Assembly: GCA_018380885.1 (NCBI GenBank)
Contig: JAGZSY010000026.1
Coordinates: 62,001-126,000 of the forward strand
DNA from: Enterocloster asparagiformis
Lineage (GTDB): Bacteria > Bacillota > Clostridia > Lachnospirales > Lachnospiraceae
DNA: 64,000 bases
Direction: 5' to 3'
The translations under genes were made by a program, and so were the position numbers. A model generated the notes under the pieces. It was not told the origin of the DNA, did no database searches, and was given only the letters and a program-made list of their open reading frames with translations. This document shows, piece by piece, positions 32,168 through 40,508 of the stretch (positions are counted from its first letter, which is position 1; each line of letters opens with the position of its first letter).

Positions 32168-33764
32168 TTATGAAATGGACGATAGACCAGAAGGAGAGCC
32201 GGTAATCAATATGGCACAGAGGAAGAAAAAGAAAAAAAACAGTCAGTGGGAGATATCGTTCTCTCCAATAATACGTTACAGCGCTGTGTTCTGCGCGCTG
32301 GCGGTGGTGTTCACCCTGGTGGGAGGCGCGCTGCTGGCGGTTCGGCGCATGAAAATAGATGCGCAGGCTTCGCTTCGCAGCAGCCAGGCGCAGATATCCC
32401 AGCGGGTTACCGGGGCGGTCAACCTGCTGGAATCCATGGCAAGCTTCCCTGATTTTTATGACAAGGAGGTACCGCCTATTGTGAAGGTAAGGCGGCTGGA
32501 TCAGATGAGCCCCTATTTTGGATTTATGATGATGTGCTACGTGGATGATAATATCATCGTTTACTCTGATGGGGCCGAGCCTGCCAGCCTGGCCAGCAGG
32601 GACTATATGCAGCGGTTGTTTTCCACCGGTCAGCGCCAGGTCACCGACAGCTTCGCGGCCGGGGCGGACGGCACCACCCTCAACTATACGGTGGCGGTTC
32701 CTCTGATCGATGGCCGGGGAAATATTACAGGCGCTCTTTTCTGCGCCATCTATTTCGACGAGGTCGTACAGATACTGGAGGAGTCGGCGGGCAGCATGGG
32801 GGCCGACGCGACCCTGGTCGGGACCCAGGGACAGGTGATGTCCTCCACCGCGGATTTGCCGTACGGCGATTTTGTGATGGAGGCGCTGCGCGATGACACA
32901 CTTTTCGGCGTCACGCCGGACCGGCTGGAGGAACAGCTTCTGGCAGCGCAGCCGGGCGCTTACTGGAGCCTCCAAAAAGGCGGCCTCTGCTATACCGCAT
33001 ACCAGCGCGTGGACAACACCAACTGGGACATCCTCTGTACGGTCGGATTCGGAACAGCGTTTGCCCAGGTGCTTCCGGCCCTGCTGGCTGTTGCCGGGCT
33101 GACTGTCCTGGCCTGCCTTGGCCTGCTCCTGCTGGTTCGCAGCTACATCGCCAAACAGATGCAGGTAGTGAACATGCTGGTGCAGTCCATGGGAGAGCTG
33201 GAAAAAAGGGTTTACCAGAATGAACGCCCTGAAAATGTAGATTTTAACGAAATTCTACGCTTGACCAGCGACGGCCTCTCGGACAGCCTGACCGGCGTGG
33301 TCACGCGCTCCGTGTTCCTCAACAAGGCGGAGGCGCAGTTGAAGAAGGCGGACCCGAACATGGTGAAGGCCCTGTTCTTTGTGGACATGGACAACCTGAA
33401 ATATATCAATGACACCTGCGGGCATGACGGCGGAGATATAGCGCTGAAAAGCGTGTCCTATATTCTCAGGGAGTATGAAAAGAAATACGACGGCGTGGTG
33501 GGGCGATACGGCGGGGATGAGTTCCTGCTGCTGCTCACCAGCTTAGATGACCTGAGGGAGATGCAGGATGTCCTGGACGGGCTCATTCTGCGGCTCCAGT
33601 CAAAGATTCAATCCGGCGGCCGGAGCATCCCGGTGCAGTGCAGCATCGGCGTATCCATCTATAAGCCGGGAATGGATCTGGAGCGGATGATTTCAGACGC
33701 GGATGAGGCGCTCTACCATGTGAAGCAAAACGGAAAAGGATACTATCACATCCACCATAATTGA
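32136..33764 (+). CDS. Membrane diguanylate cyclase (Cache-GGDEF)
   Basis: A 542-residue protein with a basic N-terminus, membrane segments about residues 44-68 and 311-333, a Cache sensor between, and a GGDEF domain from about 380. The active-site motif is GRYGGDEF (about 455-462), preceded by DMDNLKYIND and CGHDGGD. These residues predict conversion of two GTP into c-di-GMP. No canonical RxxD inhibitory site is present upstream of GGDEF. The ATG at 32136 follows GGAAGGAATA and overlaps the previous gene by 32 bases; ATGs at 32175 and 32211 are alternatives. It pairs with the EAL protein downstream. Confidence 0.9.
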   Translation: MLQKILKGKADYEMDDRPEGEPVINMAQRKKKKKNSQWEISFSPIIRYSAVFCALAVVFTLVGGALLAVRRMKIDAQASLRSSQAQISQRVTGAVNLLESMASFPDFYDKEVPPIVKVRRLDQMSPYFGFMMMCYVDDNIIVYSDGAEPASLASRDYMQRLFSTGQRQVTDSFAAGADGTTLNYTVAVPLIDGRGNITGALFCAIYFDEVVQILEESAGSMGADATLVGTQGQVMSSTADLPYGDFVMEALRDDTLFGVTPDRLEEQLLAAQPGAYWSLQKGGLCYTAYQRVDNTNWDILCTVGFGTAFAQVLPALLAVAGLTVLACLGLLLLVRSYIAKQMQVVNMLVQSMGELEKRVYQNERPENVDFNEILRLTSDGLSDSLTGVVTRSVFLNKAEAQLKKADPNMVKALFFVDMDNLKYINDTCGHDGGDIALKSVSYILREYEKKYDGVVGRYGGDEFLLLLTSLDDLREMQDVLDGLILRLQSKIQSGGRSIPVQCSIGVSIYKPGMDLERMISDADEALYHVKQNGKGYYHIHHN

Positions 33765-33772
33765 GGACTGAA

Positions 33773-36496
33773 ATGAAGAAACAAAGCAGACGGCACATTT
33801 TCTTTTTCGTCGGCACGATACTGGTCATTCTCACCGCGGTCGCAGTGTTCGGCGTATGGCTGCGCAGGGAAATGATCAGCATACGGCAGAGGGAAGCCGA
33901 AAATGTTCTATATTACTATAACGAAAAAATCGTGCTGCAGCTGCAGGGCACAATGAATGAGGCGGGCGCCCTGGCGGAGACGGCTCTGGCCGCAGGCACC
34001 GGGGAGACGGACTGGTTTGAGCGTGCGGCCGAAACGCTGTTGGCCCGCGATGAGGTGCGTTTTGTCTGCCTTTTTGACGGGGAAGGGGGAGATACCGTGG
34101 TCAGCGCTCTGCCCGCGGCAAAGTACGCTAAGCTGGTGGGCCGCGATTTACAGGACTTTTCCTACGCCTATACCCTGGCCAAGGTTGTCAAAGAGCTGGT
34201 GGTGGAAGGTCCTTGCGAGCTGGGGCTGGATTCCGACCGGCAGAGAGTGTTTCTGTTCCTCCAGCCCATTGTGGACGGCGGGGCTTATAGGGGAGAGGTG
34301 GCGGTTGCCCTGGACTGGGAGTATGTGCTGGGCCAGCTTGACCTGCAGGCCCTGTCCGAGCGCGGGTACAATTATGAGCTTTGGCGGGTGGAGCCGCAGA
34401 ATGGCGCTAAGGAAATTATTGCGAGGACCGGCGACGCCGTGGATTTCTCCCACGCGAAAAAAATCGCCTTCTATCTGCCCAGCCAGTGGAATCTCAGCAT
34501 CCAGCCCACGGAGGGGTGGCTCAGCAACGCCCAGAAAGCGGGGCTTGCGCTGATATGCGCAGTGCTTTCCGGGCTTTTGCTGGCGTTGGCCTATCTGATA
34601 TACCGGCACAATCGCCGTGAGCACACCGTGAAGCTGCTGGAGACAGTGGACGGGGAAACCGGCCTGTATAATCAAAAGGGATTTACAGCTGAACTGAACA
34701 GATGGCTTTCAGACGGCCGCGTGCCCGTCGTGCTGTTTTACTTCTCGATGGAGGGCTACAGCCAGGCGGCCAGAATGATGGGGCCGAAGCAGGAGCTGGA
34801 TTTTCTGCGGGGTATTCCCCGGTGCCTGGACGAGTATATCCACAGCCCATTTCTGGCCGGCCGCCTGGGAGCGGGGAACTTTATACTGGCTGTGCGGGAG
34901 GAAATGAGCGGCAGCCAGCAGGAGGCGTTTGCCAAGGGGCTTTCCCTGGAGCTCATGCTGAAGGTTCGGATCAACGGAGAAAAGAACTTTATTCTGGCCC
35001 GCTACCGGTATACGAGCTGCCAGCCCGGGACCGGACGGGCGGAGGCGGAAATTGAGGCGCTGGTCCACGCCTACTATGCCGAGATCATGCAGGAATCCCC
35101 CATACGGATGATGACTGAGAAATGCGAGCGGCTTATCGAGGGGGATAACGACGTCATATTCGACGAGTACACGGATTTCGAGATGACGAAGCTATCCAAG
35201 ACCTTTAACCGTTACCGCAAAAAGGTGGAGCAGCTGGCTTATTTTGACCCGGTGTTCAATGTGGGCAACCGGCCGAAATATTTCCGGGACACGGATATGC
35301 TGATTTCCTACGACCCCAAGAGGCCGTTCAGCCTGTTCTGTGTGGATATCTGCGATTTCAGCCAGTACAATGAGCTGTTCAGCGCGGACGTGGGGGATGC
35401 GATTCTCCATGAGACGCTGCTGCGCCTGTCGAGACCCTTTGGCTCGTACCTGTACCGCATAAACGGCGATGTGTTTCTGGGAATCTCCCTGACAAAAGAG
35501 AAACAGGAGGCCTTTGTGAACCGGCTCCGTCAGATGTTTACGGAACCTGTCATGGTGGGAAGCTTATCCATACCCCTGCAGGTCCGCCTGGTTGCCTGTG
35601 AGTACCCGGCCCATGGAACCACGCCCGGCGTTTTGCTTGAGCGCCTCCAATCGGCCATGAGCTTTTCCAAAACCTCGGGAAAAAATACCGTGATCTATGA
35701 CGATTTACTGGACGAGATGCTGCGCACGGAAACGGATATTCTGCATCATCTCAACGATGCGATCCGGCAGGGAACCCTGGAGGTGTGGTATCAGCCGCTC
35801 ATGCATCTGGAGACAGGGCGCTACAAAGCGGCCGAGGCGCTGGTCCGCCTTCCCGACGGGAAGGGCGGCTATTTCCCGGCCGGGCAGGTCATATCCCTGG
35901 CCGAGCGCAATGGCAGGGTGGAGGCCCTCGGCGATTACGTGCTGACGCACGCCTGCTCCTTTATGCAGAGCTGCGGCGATCTGCTGGGAATCGACCGCAT
36001 GGCGGTGAACCTTTCCGTGCAGCAGCTTTTGGTCGGAAACAGCGCGGCGCACCTGCTGCAGATGATTTGCGCCACTGGTGTTGACCCTCAGCGGATCACG
36101 CTGGAGATAACCGAGAGCGTTCTGATCCAGTCCATTGACCGCGCGGCCGAGACCTTGAAGCTGCTTCGGCAGGCCGGAATCCATATTGCGCTGGACGATT
36201 TCGGCGTGGGCTACAGCAGTCTCAACTATCTGTCCAATCTGCCGGTGGACGTCATCAAGATCGACCGATCTCTGACCCAGCAGATTTTGACGAACAAAAA
36301 ACAGTATACGCTGTTAAAATCCATCGTGGAAATGTCCCAGGTCAATGATCTGGCGGTTGTGGCCGAGGGCGTTGAGAGCGAGGCGGAACAGAAGCTGATT
36401 TCTTTGGCCGGCGTGCAGTATATACAGGGCTATTATTACGCCCGCCCTATGCCCGGGGAAGAATTGACCCGCTATTTTCTAAAATCGGATAGTTGA
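33773..36496 (+). CDS. c-di-GMP phosphodiesterase with two degenerate GGDEF domains
   Basis: A 907-residue membrane protein: segments about residues 7-27 and 256-278, an extracellular sensor, then two GGDEF-like domains (about 290-425 and 489-640) whose signatures are lost (RINGDVFLG in the second), and a C-terminal EAL domain (about 660-905). The EAL domain keeps AEALVRL, NLSVQ, EITES, DDFGVGYSSL, KIDRS, EGVE and QGYYYARPMP, so it should cleave c-di-GMP to pGpG. The degenerate domains may bind GTP or act in dimerisation. The start follows TTGAGGACTGAA right after the cyclase stop, so it is in the same operon. A terminator follows. Confidence 0.9.
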   Translation: MKKQSRRHIFFFVGTILVILTAVAVFGVWLRREMISIRQREAENVLYYYNEKIVLQLQGTMNEAGALAETALAAGTGETDWFERAAETLLARDEVRFVCLFDGEGGDTVVSALPAAKYAKLVGRDLQDFSYAYTLAKVVKELVVEGPCELGLDSDRQRVFLFLQPIVDGGAYRGEVAVALDWEYVLGQLDLQALSERGYNYELWRVEPQNGAKEIIARTGDAVDFSHAKKIAFYLPSQWNLSIQPTEGWLSNAQKAGLALICAVLSGLLLALAYLIYRHNRREHTVKLLETVDGETGLYNQKGFTAELNRWLSDGRVPVVLFYFSMEGYSQAARMMGPKQELDFLRGIPRCLDEYIHSPFLAGRLGAGNFILAVREEMSGSQQEAFAKGLSLELMLKVRINGEKNFILARYRYTSCQPGTGRAEAEIEALVHAYYAEIMQESPIRMMTEKCERLIEGDNDVIFDEYTDFEMTKLSKTFNRYRKKVEQLAYFDPVFNVGNRPKYFRDTDMLISYDPKRPFSLFCVDICDFSQYNELFSADVGDAILHETLLRLSRPFGSYLYRINGDVFLGISLTKEKQEAFVNRLRQMFTEPVMVGSLSIPLQVRLVACEYPAHGTTPGVLLERLQSAMSFSKTSGKNTVIYDDLLDEMLRTETDILHHLNDAIRQGTLEVWYQPLMHLETGRYKAAEALVRLPDGKGGYFPAGQVISLAERNGRVEALGDYVLTHACSFMQSCGDLLGIDRMAVNLSVQQLLVGNSAAHLLQMICATGVDPQRITLEITESVLIQSIDRAAETLKLLRQAGIHIALDDFGVGYSSLNYLSNLPVDVIKIDRSLTQQILTNKKQYTLLKSIVEMSQVNDLAVVAEGVESEAEQKLISLAGVQYIQGYYYARPMPGEELTRYFLKSDS

Positions 36497-36583
36497 TCAA
36501 AGGCCCGCGCCTCCACTGTCCCGGCATGTTTGCCGCCCGCCGCGGCCCGGCCGGCGGTCAATCCAGCCGGCCGGGCAACATAG

Positions 36584-36628
36584 GATCATTTTCAAAGTCT
36601 GCACTCTTTGGAAATGATCTTTCTTTTT
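36584..36628 (+). terminator. Terminator of the c-di-GMP operon
   Basis: GATCATTTTCAAAG (36584-36597) and CTTTGGAAATGATC (36606-36619) form a stem with one wobble, followed by a T-rich run. It lies after the phosphodiesterase and before the hemolysin III promoter. Confidence 0.8.
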
Positions 36629-36633
36629 AGGCA

Positions 36634-36662
36634 TTGTGAAATATCTCTAAGTGGAGTATAGT
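36634..36662 (+). promoter_or_regulatory. Promoter of the hemolysin III gene
   Basis: TTGTGA (36634-36639) and TATAGT (36657-36662) with a 17-base spacer, 90 bases before the ATG. Confidence 0.6.
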
Positions 36663-36751
36663 ATAGAATATAACATTACATAGTTTTAAAAACTATATAG
36701 TGGCACATTGAGATTTGAAACGTGCGATTGAAGAATGATGAGGTTTATCTT

Positions 36752-37423
36752 ATGAACGAAAAGACCAGAGACAGCAGAAACAAAGTAAAAGATCCCGGCA
36801 GCGCGGTCACGCATTTGATCGCCATGATCCTTGCGATTATCGGCGCGGTGCCGCTGCTGCAAAAGGCCGGGCGGGAGGCGGACCCCGTCCGCTTCAGGTC
36901 GCTGCTGGTTTTTATCCTCAGCATGATCGGCCTCTATGCCGCCAGCACGATTTATCACACCCTGGATATTTCACCGCAGGTCAATCAGAAGCTGCGAAAG
37001 CTGGACCACATGATGATATTTATCCTCATTGCGGGCAGCTACACGCCCATTTGCACCGTTGTGCTGGGCGGCGGCGCCGGCAGGACCATGCTGCTTTTGG
37101 TGTGGGGCATAGCCGCGGCCGGTATCCTGATCAATCTCCTGTGGATCACCTGCCCGAAATGGTTTTCATCCCTGATTTACATCGCCATGGGGTGGGTGTG
37201 CGTGCTCGCGTTCACCAAGATTTTTCATTCGCTGCCAACTGCAGGGTTCTCCTGGCTGCTGGCCGGCGGTATAATTTACACGGTGGGAGGCATCATATAT
37301 GCGCTGAAGCTGCCGTTTTTTAACTCCAGCCATAAGAATTTCGGCTCCCACGAAATTTTTCATCTGTTCGTTATGGGCGGAAGCTTCTGCCATTTTATGC
37401 TGATGTATTTTTTTGTAGCCTGA
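36752..37423 (+). CDS. Hemolysin III/TrhA family membrane protein
   Basis: A 223-residue protein with seven predicted membrane segments and the PAQR-like signature residues: ASTIYHTLD (Ser and His), KLDHMMIFILIAGSYTP (Asp) and the C-terminal GSHEIFHLFV with SFCHF histidines. This family is named after bacterial hemolysin III; bacterial members are implicated in membrane homeostasis and a metal site is formed by the conserved His/Asp. The ATG at 36752 follows GATGAGGTTTATCT; the longer frame from 36722 has no site. It has its own promoter and is followed by a MerR promoter, so it is probably monocistronic. Confidence 0.9.
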   Translation: MNEKTRDSRNKVKDPGSAVTHLIAMILAIIGAVPLLQKAGREADPVRFRSLLVFILSMIGLYAASTIYHTLDISPQVNQKLRKLDHMMIFILIAGSYTPICTVVLGGGAGRTMLLLVWGIAAAGILINLLWITCPKWFSSLIYIAMGWVCVLAFTKIFHSLPTAGFSWLLAGGIIYTVGGIIYALKLPFFNSSHKNFGSHEIFHLFVMGGSFCHFMLMYFFVA

Positions 37424-37443
37424 TCAAAACCATAAAAAACCAT

Positions 37444-37474
37444 TTGACATGGAGTACACTCCAACACGTATACT
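37444..37474 (+). promoter_or_regulatory. MerR-type promoter with 19-base spacer
   Basis: TTGACA (37444-37449) and TATACT (37469-37474) are 19 bases apart, with a perfect dyad TGGAGT-AC-ACTCCA (37450-37463) inside the spacer. This is the usual layout for promoters activated by MerR proteins. It lies just ahead of the merR-like gene. Confidence 0.8.
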
Positions 37475-37496
37475 GTTTTTAGAAAAGGAGGCAGAC

Positions 37497-37961
37497 ATGA
37501 CGATCGCGGAGGTTTGTAAAAAATATGACATATCGGCCGACACGCTGCGCTACTATGAACGGATCGGCCTGATTCCCAGAGTCCCACGGACACCGGGCGG
37601 CGTGCGGGATTACGATGAGGAGTCCTGCGGCTGGATTGAGCTGATGAAGTGCATGAGGAAGGCCGGCGTGGGGATTGAAGCGCTGATTGAATACGTGGCG
37701 CTGTTTAAGCAGGGGGACGAGACCATTGAGGCCAGGAAGCATATCCTGATCGAGCAGCGGAACCGCTTAGAAGAGCGCATGGCCGATATACAGCGATCCC
37801 TGGAGACGCTGAACATGAAAATTGAGCGGTACGAACAGGGGCTTATGACAAAGGAACGGCAGCTTCGGCGCAGGCAGGAGGAAAAGGCGCAGGCGGACCG
37901 CGGGGCCGGGATTATGGCGGACGACATGGGATTGTCCGGCCAAAAGACAATACAAGCGTAA
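37497..37961 (+). CDS. MerR-family regulator
   Basis: A 154-residue MerR-type protein. The winged helix is at about residues 1-70 (MTIAEVCKKYDISADTLRYY, then RIGLIPRVPRTPGGVRDY), followed by a long dimerisation helix and a basic tail. It lacks the metal-binding cysteines typical of MerR itself, so it probably senses a redox or electrophile signal or a small molecule. The ATG at 37497 follows AAAAGGAGGCAGAC. The promoter at 37444-37474 contains the expected dyad, so the gene is autoregulated, and the RibD-like gene 20 bases downstream is its likely target. Confidence 0.9.
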   Translation: MTIAEVCKKYDISADTLRYYERIGLIPRVPRTPGGVRDYDEESCGWIELMKCMRKAGVGIEALIEYVALFKQGDETIEARKHILIEQRNRLEERMADIQRSLETLNMKIERYEQGLMTKERQLRRRQEEKAQADRGAGIMADDMGLSGQKTIQA

Positions 37962-37981
37962 GTTAGGAGACTGATAAGAGA

Positions 37982-38707
37982 ATGAACAGACCGTATATAT
38001 TTTGCCACATGCTGACCTCGCTGGATGGAAAAATCATGGGTTCCTACATGGATACCCCCGAGGGCGAGGCTGCAGGAGACGTGTTTTACAATATTTCCTT
38101 TGGCAGCGATCCGTACTATAAGCACCAGGGCTGGCTGTCCGGCCGCGTGACCACGGACGACAATTTTACCTTTTATAAAAAGCCTGCGCTGGATGAAAAC
38201 GCGCCCCAGGTGCCGGAGGGCGACTTTGTGGCCAGGAAGGCGGACATGTATTACGTATCCGTGGACCCTTCCGGCAGATTGGCCTGGGAGGACAGCGAGC
38301 TGCGCTATATCGACACCCGGGCCCATATCGTCGAGGTGCTGACCGCAAAGGCGGGAAACGCCTACAAGGCATTTCTCAGAAAGCTGGGTATCTCCTATAT
38401 CATCGCCGGGGAGCAGTCCCTGGACTATGAGCAGGCCATGGAAAAGCTGAAAAGTAAATTCGGCATAGAGACGCTGATGCTGGGCGGGGGAGGCGTGCTG
38501 AACTGGTCGTTTATTCAGGCGGGAATGTGCGACGAGATCAGCGTGGTGATTGCGCCTGCCGCCGACGGCTCCTCGGACACGCCCGCTCTGTTTGAGACGC
38601 GGGGAAATCTGGCTGCGGACAGGCCCGCCTGCTTTGAGCTTCAGAGCGCCCAGGTCAAAGCAGGCGGCAGCGTCTGGCTGCGTTACCTGGTAAAAAAGCA
38701 GGGATAG
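37982..38707 (+). CDS. RibD C-terminal/dihydrofolate reductase-like reductase
   Basis: A 241-residue protein of the RibD_C/DHFR-like fold. It begins RPYIFCHMLTSLDGKI, which is the typical first strand and helix, and contains SYIIAGEQSLDYEQAM, ETLMLGGGGVLNWSFIQAGMCDEI and SVVIAPAADG, where the GGGG loop binds NADPH. Such stand-alone members are assumed to be NADPH-dependent reductases of unknown substrate; the riboflavin pathway is not represented nearby. The gene is 20 bases after the MerR regulator, so it is probably its target and involved in reductive stress defence. Confidence 0.85.
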   Translation: MNRPYIFCHMLTSLDGKIMGSYMDTPEGEAAGDVFYNISFGSDPYYKHQGWLSGRVTTDDNFTFYKKPALDENAPQVPEGDFVARKADMYYVSVDPSGRLAWEDSELRYIDTRAHIVEVLTAKAGNAYKAFLRKLGISYIIAGEQSLDYEQAMEKLKSKFGIETLMLGGGGVLNWSFIQAGMCDEISVVIAPAADGSSDTPALFETRGNLAADRPACFELQSAQVKAGGSVWLRYLVKKQG

Positions 38708-38809
38708 CGCGGGCCGGACTGCGGGCAAAGATTGATCGCGGCAAAGCCGGATTTGTAGTATAATAGGACCGGAGGCTTAATTGCAAATTTGGACAGCAGG
38801 AGGTATAAA

Positions 38810-39370
38810 ATGAGAAAGAATTTTGGAGCAAAACCCTATCTGTATCCGCAGCCGGTGCTGATCGTGGCCACCTACGGCGAGGATGGGACCGCGGACGCCA
38901 TGAACGCGGCCTGGGGCGGGATCAGCGACACTGCGGAGATATGTATGTGCCTGAGCAAAGGCCACAAGACGGTCAAGAATATCCTGGCCCGCAAAGCGTT
39001 CACGGTCAGCATGGGGGATGAGGCCCATGTGACGGAGTGCGACTATCTGGGCCTGGTGTCGGCCAACGACGTGCCGGATAAGCTGGCGAGAGCCGGATTC
39101 CACACCGTCAGGAGCGAGTTTGTGGACGCGCCCCTGATCGAAGAGCTGCCCCTGGCGCTGGAGTGCAGGCTGCTTAGCTACGACGAGGCCACCGGGCATC
39201 TGTTCGGGGAGATCGTCAACGTGGGCGCGGATGAGCGGATCCTGGGACCGGAGGGAAAGGTGGACCCGGAAAAGCTCCGCCCCATTACCTTCGACCCCTT
39301 TAACAACGCCTACTTAAAGCTGGGAGAAAAGGTGGGAAATGCGTTTGCGGACGGGGGGAAGCTGAAATGA
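38810..39370 (+). CDS. Flavin reductase-family protein
   Basis: A 186-residue protein of the flavin-reductase-like FMN-binding family. Typical features are PQPVLIVATYGEDGTADAMNAAWGG near the start, CLSKGHKTVKNILARKAFTV, and GLVSANDVPDKLARAGF. It would reduce flavin using NAD(P)H, or act as an FMN-bound electron carrier. The ATG at 38810 follows GCAGGAGGTATAAA; the upstream frame from 38789 overlaps that site. A terminator follows about 50 bases after the stop, so the gene stands alone. Confidence 0.88.
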   Translation: MRKNFGAKPYLYPQPVLIVATYGEDGTADAMNAAWGGISDTAEICMCLSKGHKTVKNILARKAFTVSMGDEAHVTECDYLGLVSANDVPDKLARAGFHTVRSEFVDAPLIEELPLALECRLLSYDEATGHLFGEIVNVGADERILGPEGKVDPEKLRPITFDPFNNAYLKLGEKVGNAFADGGKLK

Positions 39371-39422
39371 GGATTCCCGGCAGCGCTTATGGCGGTCGGA
39401 TATAATTTAATTGATTTGGAAG

Positions 39423-39457
39423 GACGCGGGACCGGGTGAGGGAACGCGTCTTTTTTT
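39423..39457 (+). terminator. Terminator after flavin reductase
   Basis: GACGCG (39423-39428) and CGCGTC (39445-39450) form a stem, followed by seven T. Confidence 0.7.
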
Positions 39458-39557
39458 GCGTCCGCCCATTCATCCCACCTAACGTGCCATTTACCACAAA
39501 ACCGCAAACGGGCCTGAGTTTTATGCTAATATGATTGAACTTAAGGAGGAATAGCGG

Positions 39558-39875
39558 ATGTACATAATTGCAGTTGACGATGAAATACAGGCGCTGGAAG
39601 CTTTGCGGCAGACCATCAAAAAAGCGGCGGGAGATTGCGAGGCGGCGGGCTTTGTAAACCCGCTTAAAGCCCTGGAGTACGCAGGAAACAACCAGATAGA
39701 CGTTGCGTTTTTGGATATACATATGGATGAGCTGGACGGCCTGACCCTGGCGGGCAGATTGATCGGTCTGCACCCGGGGATTAACATTATATTTGTGACC
39801 AAGCACCCGGAATATATGCAAAACGCGTTCTCGCTCCACGCTTCCGGATATATTTTAAAACCCGCGCAGCCATGA
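39558..39875 (+). pseudogene. Truncated response regulator receiver (LytTR-type)
   Basis: A 105-residue receiver domain with the phospho-Asp in VAFLDIHMDELDG (about residue 54), the acidic pair VDDE (6-9) and the KP lysine near the end. Regulators of the AgrA/LytR type continue with a LytTR DNA-binding domain, but here the frame stops right after LKPAQP and no LytTR sequence is found downstream. The ribosome-binding site TTAAGGAGGAATAGCGG is good, so it could be expressed as a single-domain receiver; I think truncation is more likely. Confidence 0.75.
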
Positions 39876-40020
39876 GACCGGTGGGAATAATCTCCGGGAA
39901 TTGTATCAGGCGGAAGGCCATTGGAAAGAGATAGAGAACGGTCCCGGCGAAGTTTGCAAAACGTCCGATGCTGCAAGCGGTATAATGAAAACAGAATACG
40001 GTGTAAATCAAGTGTGAGGG

Positions 40021-40062
40021 ACGGCCTGTCATTTTCCGAAAATCGGTTGACAGGCCGTTTTT
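40021..40062 (+). terminator. Terminator overlapping the BlaI promoter
   Basis: ACGGCCTGTCA (40021-40031) and TGACAGGCCGT (40048-40058) are a perfect 11-bp stem followed by TTTTTG. The right arm shares its TTGACA with the promoter of the following gene. Confidence 0.85.
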
Positions 40063-40101
40063 GCTGCCTTATAATCGAGGTATACAAATGTATACTATAA
40101 T
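40047..40101 (+). promoter_or_regulatory. Promoter and BlaI-type operator
   Basis: TTGACA (40047-40052) and TATAAT (40070-40075) are separated by 17 bases. Immediately after it, GTATACAAATGTATAC (40080-40095) is a perfect palindrome with two central bases, containing the TACA-TGTA pattern recognised by BlaI/MecI repressors. A second TATAAT is at 40096-40101. Confidence 0.8.
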
Positions 40102-40124
40102 GCGGTGGGAGAGGGAGGAAAAAT

Positions 40125-40508
40125 ATGAAAAAAATTAATCTGTCCGAGGCTGAGTGGAAGCTGATGGATGCCCTGTGGGAGGAACCTCCCAAGACCATTA
40201 CCCAGCTCACGAAAGCCCTGGAGGAGGACAAGGGATGGGGCAAGAACGTGATTATCACCATGTTGAAGCGCCTGGAAGCCAAGGGGGCGGTGCGCCATGA
40301 GGAGGGGGGAAGGGCCAAACAGTTTTACCCGGCGGTCTCTCGGGACGATACGGCGCTGGAGGAAACAAAAGGGTTTTTGAACCGGGTTTACAGCGGCAGC
40401 CTGGGGCTGATGGTGAATGCCATGGTAAACAGCAGGTCCCTGTCCGACCGGGAGATCGCGGAGCTCAGGGAAATCCTGGACAAGGCGGAGGAGGAGCGCA
40501 ATGGTTGA
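40125..40508 (+). CDS. BlaI/MecI-family repressor
   Basis: A 127-residue winged-helix repressor: LSEAEWKLMDALWEEPPKTI, then KGWGKNVIITMLKRLEAKGAVRHEE, all typical of BlaI/MecI. In beta-lactam systems the repressor is cleaved after a signal from BlaR1. Its C-terminal dimerisation part is present. The ATG follows GGGAGGAAAAAT, about 30 bases after the operator at 40080-40095, so it should repress its own operon. Its end overlaps the BlaR1-like gene by 8 bases. No beta-lactamase or PBP gene is nearby, so the regulated function is unknown. Confidence 0.92.
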   Translation: MKKINLSEAEWKLMDALWEEPPKTITQLTKALEEDKGWGKNVIITMLKRLEAKGAVRHEEGGRAKQFYPAVSRDDTALEETKGFLNRVYSGSLGLMVNAMVNSRSLSDREIAELREILDKAEEERNG

